This document shows positions 43,150-53,142 of a DNA stretch of 64,000 nt, in pieces. This DNA comes from an archaeon (GTDB lineage Archaea; Nanobdellota; Nanobdellia; Pacearchaeales; GW2011-AR1): contig JABHZE010000005.1 in the NCBI GenBank assembly GCA_018653485.1, positions 43,996 to 107,995 on the forward strand. Reading direction: 5' to 3'. The stretch's first letter is position 1; each line of letters starts with the position of its first letter. Below the pieces are notes generated by a model. The model was not told where the DNA came from. It worked only from the letters and a program-made list of their open reading frames with translations, and made no database searches. A program made the translations under genes and the position numbers.

Positions 43150-43179
43150 TTTAGATTATCGAAGTTGAAATTATCTAAA
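43150..43179. terminator. Hairpin between convergent genes
   Basis: TTTAGAT (43150-43156) pairs with ATCTAAA (43173-43179). It lies at the shared ends of aIF2 gamma and the minus-strand gene and may end transcription from both sides. Confidence 0.4.
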
Positions 43180-44143
43180 CACCCCAATCATAATCCTGCA
43201 AACTTCCATCTTTTGATTGTTTAGCAAAAAAAGTCCTATCATGTCCCCAACCTTCCACCAAAGCCCACAAAGCAATCTCTTTCTCAGCACGATTAGGTTT
43301 TCTTAACTTATCTTTAACCTTTAAACTATCATCTTTAACTAAAACATTATTTTCCCATTTTAAATAATAATCTACAGTTTCTTGAGTAGGTATTGCAAAC
43401 TGAGACATTTGTAATGGAACAATATTCTTATCTTCATCCCAAACATCTTGAACTAATTGATGATAACCTGCAATCTCATGAGCACACACATTAACAATTC
43501 CAGAACACTCCTTATCATCACTATATCTATATCTAATATTAAACCTCTTTGAACCACACGAGTGATCACTTCCAAGATTCTGAGCTATTGCAAATTTTTC
43601 AAAACTATCTACAAAAGGAACATTAATCATCTTAAACTGCATTCTTCTCTCTCCTTTTGTTCTTGAAGGAACTTCCATAACAACTTCTGCACCCTCTCTC
43701 CTAACTCTCTTAGCATCAGAATAATGTTTAACCTTAATAGAACTCAACCCTTGATTAGGATTAGCATAAGCAAAAATCCTTGCACCCTCTAAACATTCAA
43801 CCAAATTAACCTTTCTTTTCCTACTATCTTTTCCAATAGGCATAAATGAATACCCACAATAATTATGTCCTTTCATAAAATTAAATGCATCTTCTCTCAT
43901 TTGAACAGGAGTCTTACCATATTTTGAAGCCTGCTCAACAGTATACATTCTTCTAAGTTTAACCTCTCTACCATGTTTCATAAATTTTCTTGCAGATTCA
44001 AATCCTCTTGGAACAAATTCAGGAACAACAGCATACTCCTCATCACCTAATCCTTGAACACCAATAAACCCAGTTACCTCTACTAAATCCTTACCTTTGA
44101 TTTCTCCCTTACTCAAATCTTGAAAAAATTGTTTTTTTGTCAT
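43175..44143 (-). CDS. Unknown conserved-looking protein (322 aa)
   Basis: 322 residues, soluble and well folded in character, with CAHEIAGYHQLVQDV near 224-238, CGSKRFNIRYRYSDDKECSG near 196-215 and many basic surface strands. I recognise no family. It is a single gene convergent with aIF2 gamma; upstream lies the NYN gene, divergent, with candidate RNA structure between. Confidence 0.55.
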   Translation of the reverse strand: MTKKQFFQDLSKGEIKGKDLVEVTGFIGVQGLGDEEYAVVPEFVPRGFESARKFMKHGREVKLRRMYTVEQASKYGKTPVQMREDAFNFMKGHNYCGYSFMPIGKDSRKRKVNLVECLEGARIFAYANPNQGLSSIKVKHYSDAKRVRREGAEVVMEVPSRTKGERRMQFKMINVPFVDSFEKFAIAQNLGSDHSCGSKRFNIRYRYSDDKECSGIVNVCAHEIAGYHQLVQDVWDEDKNIVPLQMSQFAIPTQETVDYYLKWENNVLVKDDSLKVKDKLRKPNRAEKEIALWALVEGWGHDRTFFAKQSKDGSLQDYDWGV

Positions 44144-44210
44144 TTTATAACCTTAATAAATATTAATAATCTCCAATCAAAATACCACAAATCACTAAAT
44201 AAAGTTAAGA

Positions 44211-44226
44211 GGTGATAATCATCACC
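44211..44226. promoter_or_regulatory. Inverted repeat in divergent intergenic region
   Basis: GGTGATAATCATCACC: two 6-bp arms around four bases, 68 bases before the minus-strand gene's start. Could be an operator. Confidence 0.4.
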
Positions 44227-44315
44227 ACAAAACAAAAGTTATAAAAACATAAGAAACCTCTCATTAATATGATTCCACAATATCTTCACCATAGTAAGTT
44301 TTTTAAATACCAAAT

Positions 44316-44385
44316 AACTCCTATTAATAACATGATCCCTGGTGATCTTAATAGGTCGCCAGATGAGTCTTTTTTCTTTATTAAT
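44316..44385 (+). ncRNA. Candidate structured RNA or leader upstream of the NYN gene
   Basis: CCTATTAA (about 44321-44328) pairs with TTAATAGG (44349-44356) with GATC arms inside; an alternative pairs CTGGTGA (44339-44345) with TCGCCAG (44357-44363, one G-U). TTTTTTAAATACC at about 44293-44305 is a TATA-like element 25 bases before, and TTTTTTCTTT at about 44370 follows. The two folds exclude each other, as in a switching leader. Comparative support is missing. Confidence 0.35.
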
Positions 44386-44410
44386 CATCTAAATCTAAAT
44401 TATTTTTACA

Positions 44411-44995
44411 ATGGATAACACTTTAGTTTTTATTGATGCAGGATTTTTATCTAAACTTTCTAAATATTTTGGAAAAGGAAAATATCTAAACTATGATTTA
44501 TTTAGATTTCCTAAATATATATCAAAAAAACAAAATTTATTTTGTAAAAAAACTTTCTATTATATTGCTCCACCATTTATTTCAAATAAATCTTCTCCTG
44601 AAGAAATAAGAAGAAAAAAAGATTATGATAATTTTATTAAAATAATCTCAAAAAATAAAGAGTTCATTATACGTGAAGGAAGATGCCAAAGATTAAAAAT
44701 TGATGGAGAATTCATATTTAAACAAAAAGGAGTAGATTCTTTAGCAGTGATAGATTTAGTTAATGTTTTAATTGATTATCCCAATATTAAAAAAATAATT
44801 CTCATTGCATCAGATTCTGATTTTGTTCCAGTTATAAATAATTTAAATAAAAGAGGAGTAAAAACAATTCTCTACACATATTATGAAAGAGGAAGAAAAG
44901 CAAGATTCTCTACCTCCAATGAATTAATAAAATCTGTTTACAAATATGTTTTATTAACAAAAGAAGACTTTACTTCATGCCCTATAAATAACTAA
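44411..44995 (+). CDS. NYN-domain ribonuclease-like protein (LabA/DUF88)
   Basis: 194 residues. LVFIDAGFLSKLSKYFGKGK at 4-23 gives the first Asp; EGRCQRLKIDGEF, KQKGVDSLAVIDLVNVLIDY near 110-129, and IILIASDSDFVPVINNLNKR near 137-156 add the other acidic residues of the PIN/NYN site. The family cleaves RNA with Mg2+. The TrmB-type regulator starts 26 bases downstream on the same strand. The gap before the gene holds a candidate RNA structure. Confidence 0.85.
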   Translation: MDNTLVFIDAGFLSKLSKYFGKGKYLNYDLFRFPKYISKKQNLFCKKTFYYIAPPFISNKSSPEEIRRKKDYDNFIKIISKNKEFIIREGRCQRLKIDGEFIFKQKGVDSLAVIDLVNVLIDYPNIKKIILIASDSDFVPVINNLNKRGVKTILYTYYERGRKARFSTSNELIKSVYKYVLLTKEDFTSCPINN

Positions 44996-45021
44996 AAACC
45001 TCTCTAACATCAAATAGACAA

Positions 45022-45729
45022 ATGTTAAACAAACTAAAACAAGCAGGATTAACAGAAAATGAATCAAAAACATATCTAGCATTAATAGATTTAGGCCCAA
45101 CAACAGCAGGAAAAATCTCAAGAAAAACAGGATTACATAGAAGAACAATCTATGATGTAACTGAAACACTAATCAAAAAAGGATTAATAGGATACATAAC
45201 TCAAAACAACAAAAGAATATTCCAAGCATCAAACCCAAATAGAATTTTAGAAATATTACAAGAAAAACAAAACACACTCACACCAATTATTCAAGAACTT
45301 AATCAAAAATACTCTCAAACACAAGAAAAATCAGAAACAAATTTCTATAAAGGAAAAGAAGGACTAAAAACAATATTTGAAGACCAACTAGATGCAAAAG
45401 AAATCCTTATTTTAAATGCCTCACCAAAAGCTTATGAAATCTTAGATTTCTATTTTCACTGGTATGATAAAAAAAGAAAGAAAAGAAAAATAAACACAAA
45501 AATAATTGCAACAGATAAAAAAATAAAAACAATAAAAAACATCCCCCTTTCAGAAATAAAATATCTCCCTCAAAAATATGCAAATCCTGTTTCAATGAAC
45601 ATCTATAAAGATAAAACCGCCATTATTCTCTGGGCAAAAGAACCTATTGCAATCCTAATAAAAAACAAAGAGATTGCAAATGCTCAAAAACAATATTTTG
45701 AATTAATGTGGCGGATTGCTAAGAAGTGA
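45022..45729 (+). CDS. TrmB-family transcriptional regulator
   Basis: 235 residues. The N-terminal winged helix (MLNKLKQAGLTENESKTYLA, GKISRKTGLHRRTIYDVTET) is typical of TrmB. A coiled-coil linker (about 75-110) and a C-terminal domain (KEILILNASPKAYEIL...) follow; this domain in TrmB proteins often resembles phospholipase-D-like folds and binds sugars. Shorter than sugar-binding TrmB (about 340). Possible target is gmhA, which ends two bases away on the other strand, or the NYN operon. Confidence 0.85.
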   Translation: MLNKLKQAGLTENESKTYLALIDLGPTTAGKISRKTGLHRRTIYDVTETLIKKGLIGYITQNNKRIFQASNPNRILEILQEKQNTLTPIIQELNQKYSQTQEKSETNFYKGKEGLKTIFEDQLDAKEILILNASPKAYEILDFYFHWYDKKRKKRKINTKIIATDKKIKTIKNIPLSEIKYLPQKYANPVSMNIYKDKTAIILWAKEPIAILIKNKEIANAQKQYFELMWRIAKK

Positions 45730-45730
45730 A

Positions 45731-46438
45731 TCAAATCATCTCAAAACTTTCACTCTCTTGAACATTATTAATATTCCTATTAACACTTTCCAAATTAACT
45801 TCCCTTTCACTCAACTCCACTTCCTCTCCAACACCCTCTCCACCTTCCAACTCAGCCATCTCAGCCTCAACAATCTCACAAATAATATGATAAGCAATTA
45901 AATGACACTCTTGAATCCTCTCAGTAACTTGCGCCCTTGAATTAATATTAACATCACTCAACTCTTTCAACTTTCCACCATCTTTTCCACTTAAACTAAT
46001 AATCTTCAAACCCATTTCTCTAGCTTTTTCACAAGCAATTAAAACATTCTTAGAATTTCCAGAAGTAGAAATAGCAATCAAAACATCTTCAGGCTTTCCA
46101 TGAGCTTCAACTTGTCTTTCAAAAACCTTACTAAAATCCTGATCATTTCCCCATGAAGTTAAAACAGAAGTATCAACTGTTAATGAAATCGCAGCCAAAG
46201 GTTTTCTATCTAACTTAAACTTATTAACTAATTCAGCAGTTAAATGTTGAGCATCTGCAGCACTCCCCCCATTTCCACAACTAATAACCTTCCCACCTTT
46301 TTTATAAGATTCAATTATAACCTGAGCAGCCTTAGAAATATTATCTACTTCCTCTAAAAACTGAATTTTATTACTAATAGACTCTGTCATTCTTTCTTTT
46401 ATTTTACTCTTAAATTCCTCAATTTTATCAATACCCAT
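45731..46438 (-). CDS. gmhA: Sedoheptulose-7-phosphate isomerase (SIS domain)
   Basis: 235 residues. GGKVISCGNGGSAADAQHLT near 48-67, GNDQDFSKVFERQVEAHGKP near 113-132, ISTSGNSKNVLIAC near 139-152 and QVTERIQECHLIAYHIICEI near 180-199 match GmhA, including the His and Glu used in catalysis. It makes D-glycero-D-manno-heptose 7-phosphate. About 35 extra C-terminal residues are acidic (GGEGVGEEVELSERE). The GHMP kinase and nucleotidyltransferase at 21.3-22.5 kb could supply later steps. Confidence 0.88.
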   Translation of the reverse strand: MGIDKIEEFKSKIKERMTESISNKIQFLEEVDNISKAAQVIIESYKKGGKVISCGNGGSAADAQHLTAELVNKFKLDRKPLAAISLTVDTSVLTSWGNDQDFSKVFERQVEAHGKPEDVLIAISTSGNSKNVLIACEKAREMGLKIISLSGKDGGKLKELSDVNINSRAQVTERIQECHLIAYHIICEIVEAEMAELEGGEGVGEEVELSEREVNLESVNRNINNVQESESFEMI

Positions 46439-46502
46439 ATTAATAAAAAAACAAGAAATTCACACTTTATAAATAAAATCAATCTCAACTATATAATTAG
46501 AA

Positions 46503-49073
46503 TCACAAACTCTGTTGCCCGTCTTCCAAATTCCCCTTCTCCACCACAGCATCATCCCTAACTAACTTAGCAACATCACTAACTCTATCACCTTGATTCA
46601 ACTTAATTATCCTCACACCACTAGTCGCCCTTCCCATTACCCTCACACCTTTAACACCTGTCCGAATAACAATCCCTTTAACAGTTGAAACAACAAAATT
46701 ATCTTTATCATTAACAGTAATACTTGAAATAACATTACCTGTTTTCTCATTAACTTTCAAATTAATAACACCTTTACCAGCCCTACCGGTTAATCTATAA
46801 TCACTTACCTTACTTCTCTTACCATAACCTTTATTTGTAATAGTTAAAATAGAATCCTCTAAATTTTCAACAATTTCTAAACTTCTTACTTCATCAGATT
46901 TATCCATCTTTAAACCAGTAACACCATAACTCGCCCTACCCATTGCACGAACATCATCAGAATTAAATCTAATTGCCTGTCCTTTCTTTGAAACTAACAT
47001 TACTTCTTGTTTATCCTTAACCCTATCAACACCAACAACAATATCACTACCATCTAAAGGCAAATTAATTATCCTCACACCAGAATTTCTAGGTTTACTA
47101 AACATATCAAGTCTAATTTTTTTAACCTGTCCTTTCTTTGTAGCCATAAACAAATAATCTTGAAAGTCTTTCACAGCCATTACATTTGTAACTTTATCAT
47201 CTTTAATATTTAACAAATTAACAATTGCCTGTCCTTTTCCATATCTTTGCACTTCAGGAACTTTGTAAGCCTTTAACCAAAACAATCTTCCTCTTTCTGT
47301 AAATAATAATAAATAATCATGTGTTGAACAAGTAATCAACTGCTTCATAAAATCCTCTGAAGTCAACTCAGCACCAATAACACCTTTCCCACCTCTCTTC
47401 TGCTCATTATAAGCCTTAAACGGCATTCTCTTAATATAACCTTTATCAGTTATTGTAATAACAACATCTTTCTTCTGAACCAAATCTTTCTCAGCAATAT
47501 CTTTTATACTTTTAATAATACTACTTCTTCTCTTATCCCCATACTTATCTTTCAACTCTCCTAACTCCCTCTTAATAATCTTAAGAATTTCTTTCTCATC
47601 TTCTAAAATCTTTTTCAACTTAGCAATTAATTCTAATAAATCCTTTTCTTCTTTCTTTAACTTCTCATGTTCTAATGAAGTTAATTGTTTTAAAGTTAAA
47701 TCTAAAACTGCATCTGCCTGTTTTTTTGATAAATTATATTTTCTCTGTAAATTTTCATTTGCATCAAAAGTCCCTTTACTTTTTTTAATTGTTTTGATTA
47801 CTTCATCAAGATTAGATAATGCAATTAACAATCCCTTAACAATATGTTCTCTTGCTTCTGCTTTTGCTAAATTAAACTCTGCTCTTTTTCTAACAACTCT
47901 TCTTCTATGTTTAATATAACTCATAATCATTTGTTTTAATGAAAATGTTTTTGGAATTCCAGCTTCAAGAGCAACTAAAACAGCATCAAATCTTGATTGC
48001 AACTTAGTAGATTTATACAACCTATTAATAGTGAAATCAGGACTAGCCCCTTTTTTCATTTCAATAACAATTCTTATCTTTCCCTTACTACTTTCATCCC
48101 TCAAATCACTAACTTCTAATAATTTTTTATCTCTAACAAGTTCTGCAATCTGAGTTACTAGTGCAGCTTTATTTACTTGATAAGGAATTTCAGTAATTAC
48201 AATCCTAACCTTTCCTTTAACTTCCTCAGTTGTAACTTTTCCACGAATAACAAAACCAGCTCTACCATTTTCATATAATTCTTTTAAATTCTCGCCAACA
48301 ATTCTACCTCCAGTAGGCAAATCAGGCCCTTGAATAATCTCCATTAATTCATCAGTTGTAATTTCTGGCTTATTTATTGTAGCAATAATACCATCACAAA
48401 CTTCAGTCAAATTATGAGGGGGGATATTAGTAGTCATACCAACAGCAATACCACTACTCCCATTAATTAATAAATTAGGAACCTTTCCAGGAAGAACAAC
48501 TGGTTCTTTATATTCATTAGTAAAAGTTGGAATAAATTTAACAGTTTGTTTATCTAAATCTTGTAATAATTCAACAGACAATTTATTTAATTTAGCTTCA
48601 GTATAACGACTTGCAGCAGCCCTATGTCCATCTTGATTTCCAAAATTTCCTTGAGGATGAACCAAAGGATACCTTAAACTAAAATCCTGAGCCATTCTAA
48701 CCATTGCATCATAAATAGCACTATCACCATGAGGGTGGAATTTACCCATTGTATCTCCAACAATTCGAGCACTTTTTTTAGTCATACCCTTATCCAACCC
48801 CATTAATCTCATAGCATATAATATTCTTCTATGAACAGGCTTTAAACCATCCTCAACACTAGGCAAAGCACGACTAACAATAACACTCATTGCATAATCA
48901 ATATAAGACTTCTTCATCTCATGAGTTATCTCAGTTTTCAAAACTCTATTTTCATCTAAGTCTTTAACATTAAGTTCATCTTTCTCAAGTTTCTCAATAT
49001 CTGATTCTTTAACTTCTTCAACAACAGGTTGAGTATCTTCAACTTTTGCAATTTCTATTTTTTCATCTTCCAT
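46503..49073 (-). CDS. gyrA: DNA gyrase subunit A
   Basis: 856 residues. An N-terminal acidic extension of about 45 residues precedes [40 protein letters not shown] and the catalytic AASRYTEA Tyr near residue 160 define the breakage-reunion domain. The C-terminal beta-pinwheel has six repeats (e.g. [35 protein letters not shown]). [11 protein letters not shown] near 562 is the GyrA-box, which marks gyrase rather than Topo IV. It starts one base after gyrB's end. Gyrase is bacterial in origin but found in several archaeal groups, including DPANN. Confidence 0.95.
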   Translation of the reverse strand: MEDEKIEIAKVEDTQPVVEEVKESDIEKLEKDELNVKDLDENRVLKTEITHEMKKSYIDYAMSVIVSRALPSVEDGLKPVHRRILYAMRLMGLDKGMTKKSARIVGDTMGKFHPHGDSAIYDAMVRMAQDFSLRYPLVHPQGNFGNQDGHRAAASRYTEAKLNKLSVELLQDLDKQTVKFIPTFTNEYKEPVVLPGKVPNLLINGSSGIAVGMTTNIPPHNLTEVCDGIIATINKPEITTDELMEIIQGPDLPTGGRIVGENLKELYENGRAGFVIRGKVTTEEVKGKVRIVITEIPYQVNKAALVTQIAELVRDKKLLEVSDLRDESSKGKIRIVIEMKKGASPDFTINRLYKSTKLQSRFDAVLVALEAGIPKTFSLKQMIMSYIKHRRRVVRKRAEFNLAKAEAREHIVKGLLIALSNLDEVIKTIKKSKGTFDANENLQRKYNLSKKQADAVLDLTLKQLTSLEHEKLKKEEKDLLELIAKLKKILEDEKEILKIIKRELGELKDKYGDKRRSSIIKSIKDIAEKDLVQKKDVVITITDKGYIKRMPFKAYNEQKRGGKGVIGAELTSEDFMKQLITCSTHDYLLLFTERGRLFWLKAYKVPEVQRYGKGQAIVNLLNIKDDKVTNVMAVKDFQDYLFMATKKGQVKKIRLDMFSKPRNSGVRIINLPLDGSDIVVGVDRVKDKQEVMLVSKKGQAIRFNSDDVRAMGRASYGVTGLKMDKSDEVRSLEIVENLEDSILTITNKGYGKRSKVSDYRLTGRAGKGVINLKVNEKTGNVISSITVNDKDNFVVSTVKGIVIRTGVKGVRVMGRATSGVRIIKLNQGDRVSDVAKLVRDDAVVEKGNLEDGQQSL

Positions 49074-49074
49074 C

Positions 49075-50973
49075 CTAAATATCCACCTCAGCTATATTTG
49101 CATTTTTCTCAATAAACTTTCTTCTAGGCCCAACAACATCTCCCATTAACATTGAAAAAACTTCATCAGCAATAACAGCATCTTCAATTGTAATCTGCTT
49201 TAATATTCTTGTTTTAGGATCCATAGTTGTATCCCATAATTGAGTAGGATTCATTTCACCTAACCCTTTAAACCTTTGAACATCAGCCTTTCCACCTACT
49301 TTCTCTAAAACTTTCTTTAATTCCTTATCTGAATAAACATAATAATCTTTTTTCTTTCTAACTTTAAACAAAGGTGAAACAGCTAAATACACATTTCCAT
49401 TTTCAATTAATTCAGGCATATATCTAAAAAAGAAAGTTAATAATAATGTAGCAATATGTTGCCCATCAACATCTGCATCACACATAATTATATTTTTACT
49501 ATACCTTAATTTTTTTATATCAAAATTTTCTTTAACACCAGTTCCAATAGCAGTTATTAAATTTACAACTTCTTCAGAACTTAAAGCTCTTGTTGGATTT
49601 GATTTTTCAACATTCAAAATCTTACCCTTTAATGGTAAGATTGCTTGGAACTTACTATCCCTAGCTTGGATAGCACTACCACCGGCCGAATCTCCCTCAA
49701 CAATATACATCTCAGAATTTTCAGATTTTTTACTTGAACAATCAGATAATTTTCCAGGCAAACCAGTTAAACCACCCATAGCATTTTTTCTTCTAACTAA
49801 ATCTCTAGCTTTCTTAGCAGCACTTCTTGCTTTTGCACTAGCAACAACTTTTTGTGCAATCTTATTTGAAATATTTGGATTTTCTTCTAAAAATTCTGTT
49901 AAAGCAATATAAACCATTGAATCAACAATTCCTTTCATTTCAGAATTACCAAGTTTTGTTTTTGTCTGTCCTTCAAACTGAGGATCCATCATTTTAATAT
50001 TAACAATAGCAGTCACACCCTCCCTAGCATCATCACCAGTCAACTTCTCATTCTTCAATAAACCTTTTTTATTAATATAATCATTAATAGCCCTAGTCAA
50101 AGCAGTCTTAAAACCAGAAATATGAGTCCCACCCTCAGTAGTATTAATAGTATTAACAAAACCAAAAATATTTTCATTATAATTATCAGTATACTGAATT
50201 GCAACTTCTACAGAATTAGCCTCCATTTGTTTTTTAAAATAAATGGGTTTATGAATTGGAGTTTTTGATTTATTAATATGTTGAACAAACTGCATTAAAC
50301 CACCTTCATAAAAAAGAATCTCCTTTTTTCCATCTCTTTCATCTTTTAAAATAATTTTAACAGGATTCAAAAAAGCAATTTCTTGTAATCTTTTCTTAAG
50401 AACACTAAAATCAAAAGTTGTTGTTGAAAAAATTTCTTTATCAGGATAAAATAATATTTCAGTTCCAGTATCACTTTTATCACATTTACCAATAGTTTTC
50501 ATATTGTATTTTGGTTTTCCAATAATATACTCTTGTTGGTGAATCTTCCCATCCCTCTTAACCTTTGCAGAAAGACTTATTGAAAGAGCATTTACACAAC
50601 TTACACCAACACCATGCAAACCACCTGAAATTTGATAAGCAGATTTTTCAAACTTTCCACCTGCATGTAATTTAGTCAAAGCAATTTCTAATGCTGGTTT
50701 CTTATATTTTGAATGCATATCAACAGGAATACCTCTTCCATTATCTTTAACTAATAATCCTCCATCTTTCTGAATAATAACTTCAACAATACTACAAAAA
50801 CCAGCCAAACACTCATCAATAGAATTATCAACAACCTCAAAAACTAAATGATGCAAACCATCTTTACCTGTGCTTCCAATATACATCGCAGGACGCAGTC
50901 TTACTGCCTCCAATCCTTCTAATACTTTAATATTCTTTGCACCATAACTCTTATTTTTATTAGTATCAGGCAT
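49075..50973 (-). CDS. gyrB: DNA gyrase subunit B
   Basis: About 632 residues from ATG at 50973, with GGAG eight bases before it; this ATG lies inside the endonuclease gene's last codons (8-base overlap). [20 protein letters not shown] then [17 protein letters not shown] and DNGRGIPVD form the GHKL ATPase. [20 protein letters not shown] and [20 protein letters not shown] are the TOPRIM motifs; a normal C-terminus follows ([20 protein letters not shown]). The first 20 codons repeat, with different third bases, the start of the upstream endonuclease gene. Confidence 0.96.
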   Translation of the reverse strand: MPDTNKNKSYGAKNIKVLEGLEAVRLRPAMYIGSTGKDGLHHLVFEVVDNSIDECLAGFCSIVEVIIQKDGGLLVKDNGRGIPVDMHSKYKKPALEIALTKLHAGGKFEKSAYQISGGLHGVGVSCVNALSISLSAKVKRDGKIHQQEYIIGKPKYNMKTIGKCDKSDTGTEILFYPDKEIFSTTTFDFSVLKKRLQEIAFLNPVKIILKDERDGKKEILFYEGGLMQFVQHINKSKTPIHKPIYFKKQMEANSVEVAIQYTDNYNENIFGFVNTINTTEGGTHISGFKTALTRAINDYINKKGLLKNEKLTGDDAREGVTAIVNIKMMDPQFEGQTKTKLGNSEMKGIVDSMVYIALTEFLEENPNISNKIAQKVVASAKARSAAKKARDLVRRKNAMGGLTGLPGKLSDCSSKKSENSEMYIVEGDSAGGSAIQARDSKFQAILPLKGKILNVEKSNPTRALSSEEVVNLITAIGTGVKENFDIKKLRYSKNIIMCDADVDGQHIATLLLTFFFRYMPELIENGNVYLAVSPLFKVRKKKDYYVYSDKELKKVLEKVGGKADVQRFKGLGEMNPTQLWDTTMDPKTRILKQITIEDAVIADEVFSMLMGDVVGPRRKFIEKNANIAEVDI

Positions 50974-51922
50974 CTTCAATTTCTCCAATTTTATATTTCA
51001 TAGATTGAGGAATAAATGGTTCAATAATCTTAATTAATTTTTCTGTATCACCTTTACTAAATCTCAAATAATAATATTTTTTATCCCTAAAACCAATTGT
51101 AGGATTTAATCCAAATCGTTTATTAAAAAAATCTTTAATTAATTTATGTTCTTCTAAACTAAATGAATTTGTACACAATATAATATATTTCTGAGTTTTA
51201 CTAAAACTTCCATCATCACATACCCAATAAGAGATAGCCCTCGGAGTTAATTGATTCAATAATTCAAAAGTAATTGTTTTTATTCCATTTTTATAAAATA
51301 AATTCCTATAATAATTAAATACAGGATGAGTTTTTGTTGAAAGATAAATCATTTTTAATTCTCTACCATTAATTATCCTTGTTTTTTCATTAAATTCAGA
51401 AATATTAAAATTATTTAAGTTTTTTAATTTATAATTAATATATTCTTTTTGTTTTATTGAATGAGCTACTCTAAAACAAGAATTTTTATCTCTTTGCCTT
51501 ATGCTTGCATCACCTAACAAACTTCCAATCATCAGATCATGTTCTTCTTGTGTCAATAATTTTAAAGGATTGTTTAATAAACCATCATTCCATTCTTTTA
51601 TTAATGCAATCAATTCTCTAACAGAAACCCTTTTCACATTATTCTTTTCAATAAATAATTTTAATTCTCTATCTGTTTTTAATCTAGCTAATGCACCTGC
51701 CTTACTTTTCTCAACATCTGGAAATAAAGACAAAACTCTTCCTTCATCAATAGCTGAATTAAGTATTCTAGGCCTTATTTTTAATTCTTTGGATAATATC
51801 AAAACATCTCCTTGCCTCTTAATCTTTTTTGAGAGTTCTACTACATCAAATTCGTTCCTAACAGCTTCTAAGCCTTCTAAAACCTTAATTTGTTCTGCTT
51901 TGTAGGATTTATTATCTACCAT
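50966..51922 (-). CDS. LAGLIDADG homing endonuclease fused to a second copy of the GyrB N-terminus
   Basis: 318 residues. Residues 1-22 (ending [19 protein letters not shown]) are GyrB-like: 16 of 19 aligned residues equal the start of the downstream GyrB. From residue 23 the sequence changes completely. Residues 24-120 are helical with possible HTH character. Residues 125-318 are a LAGLIDADG-type nuclease: LMIGSLLGDASIRQ near 130-143 and AISYWVCDDGSFSKT near 227-241 are the two motif helices with their metal-binding Asp. No intein Cys/Ser or His-Asn ends are seen. AAGGT lies about seven bases before the ATG. The stop overlaps gyrB's ATG, coupling the two. Confidence 0.88.
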   Translation of the reverse strand: MVDNKSYKAEQIKVLEGLEAVRNEFDVVELSKKIKRQGDVLILSKELKIRPRILNSAIDEGRVLSLFPDVEKSKAGALARLKTDRELKLFIEKNNVKRVSVRELIALIKEWNDGLLNNPLKLLTQEEHDLMIGSLLGDASIRQRDKNSCFRVAHSIKQKEYINYKLKNLNNFNISEFNEKTRIINGRELKMIYLSTKTHPVFNYYRNLFYKNGIKTITFELLNQLTPRAISYWVCDDGSFSKTQKYIILCTNSFSLEEHKLIKDFFNKRFGLNPTIGFRDKKYYYLRFSKGDTEKLIKIIEPFIPQSMKYKIGEIEDA

Positions 51923-52239
51923 TTTAATACCTTCAAAATAGGATAGTTTTGACTAAATTATCAATAAATTTGATAAACTTTTTTAATCAAAAACTGCCTA
52001 AATTATACAATTTTTAATACATTTCTCTTTAAAAACCTTTCTATACTAAAATAATTTTTATCGACGACAAAATTAATAACATCAAAAAATCAACAAATAT
52101 ATCAAAAACATGAATTTATTGCCTTTGCCCAAAGGCAGAGGCTTGTTCCGGTTTTTGATGCTAGAGAAATTCCCTGCTATCCCTTTTTAAAGAAAGGGAA
52201 TTTCTCTAAGTCTTAAAAAACACAAAAAACACTCAAAAA
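51923..52239. other. 317-bp intergenic stretch with two hairpins
   Basis: GCCTTTG/CAAAGGC (52121-52136, two-base loop) and AGAGAAATTCCC (52163-52174) pairing with GGGAATTTCTCT (52196-52207). The second is a 12-bp perfect stem just after the minus-strand coiled-coil gene and probably its terminator. The upstream part is A+T rich and holds the endonuclease/gyrB promoter region. A 26-codon plus-strand frame at about 52110-52190 spans both hairpins and is not thought to be coding. Confidence 0.5.
52163..52207 (-). terminator. Long perfect hairpin, probable terminator
   Basis: A 12-bp perfect stem (AGAGAAATTCCC with GGGAATTTCTCT) with an inner alternative CCCTTT/AAAGGG pairing, 33 bases after the stop of the minus-strand coiled-coil gene. 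Confidence 0.5.
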
Positions 52240-53142
52240 TCACTTCTTTCTCAATTTACTAACTTGCTTCTTCAAATTTGAAATCTCTCTATCTTTAGAT
52301 TTCTTAACCTTAGCTTCACTTTTATAAATCTTATTTAATTCTTTATGAATATCTCTCTGTTCTTCTTCACCTAATTTCACAATTTTCCTTTCAAATTCTC
52401 TTTGAAGTTTCTTATGCAATCTATCTTTTTCAATTCCAAGTTTTTTCTTATATCTTTCTTTAAAATAATCATTATATTTTTCAGATAAACTTTTTTTATT
52501 ACTTTTCAATCTCTCTTGAACTTTCTTCCTAACAACTTCATTAAACTTTTTACCAAACCCACTTTTTAATTTCTCATTATATCTTTTGTTATACCTCACT
52601 CTAATCCCTTTTTCAATCTCTTTTTTCCTTTTATTAAAATCTCTAATCAATTTAGAATATTTTTCTTTTAATTTATTCTCTCTACTTTTCAAATCTCTTT
52701 TAAAGAATTTTTTTAAGTCTTGTTCTCGCTTATTCATCCTCTTAGTTAATTTAATCTTTAAATCTCTCATAAAATAATTAAAATCCGAATCAACCATAAA
52801 TCCGACATCAGAACGAACATCTCCCTTATTTTTAGATAATCCATCAATCTTCTTATTTAACTCTCTAACCTCTCTAACAAGCCGAGAACTTTTTTTCTTT
52901 TTTGGTTTAAACTTATTATTAATTTTTTTTCTTAAAACTTTTAATTTTCTTTCAATTATTGGAATATCTGAAACATTTTTCAACATTCTTTTAATATCTT
53001 GTTCTTCCTTAGAAAATCCACGAGTATCAAGAGAATTTAATTCCCTATTCAATTCTTTTAATCTTTCAACACCTTGACTAAAAACTTCTAAATCTCTTTT
53101 AATTTGACTTGAACTTTTTTTCACCATTTTTTTTATCCTCAT
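52240..53142 (-). CDS. Coiled-coil protein, Lys/Arg/Glu-rich
   Basis: 300 residues, almost entirely charged helix. Heptad-like patterning runs from about 10 to 295 (e.g. KRMNKREQDLKKFFKRDLKS, KKRYNEKLKSGFGK-like repeats). A second ATG five codons in has GAGG ten bases before it and may be the real start (MVKKSSSQIKRDLEVFSQGV). No enzyme motif. It lies downstream of two surface-protein genes and may be an intracellular scaffold partner for their basic tails (inference). Confidence 0.65.
   Translation of the reverse strand: MRIKKMVKKSSSQIKRDLEVFSQGVERLKELNRELNSLDTRGFSKEEQDIKRMLKNVSDIPIIERKLKVLRKKINNKFKPKKKKSSRLVREVRELNKKIDGLSKNKGDVRSDVGFMVDSDFNYFMRDLKIKLTKRMNKREQDLKKFFKRDLKSRENKLKEKYSKLIRDFNKRKKEIEKGIRVRYNKRYNEKLKSGFGKKFNEVVRKKVQERLKSNKKSLSEKYNDYFKERYKKKLGIEKDRLHKKLQREFERKIVKLGEEEQRDIHKELNKIYKSEAKVKKSKDREISNLKKQVSKLRKK

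Noticed and set aside
50966..51922. Intein or group I intron in gyrB
   Set aside because: No Cys/Ser at the N-terminal junction or His-Asn at the end, and gyrB is complete downstream with its own start and N-terminus, so no splicing is needed.
52110..52190. Plus-strand 26-codon frame beginning ATGAATTTATTG
   Set aside because: It spans two perfect hairpins, has no ribosome site or TATA at the right place, and resembles no protein.
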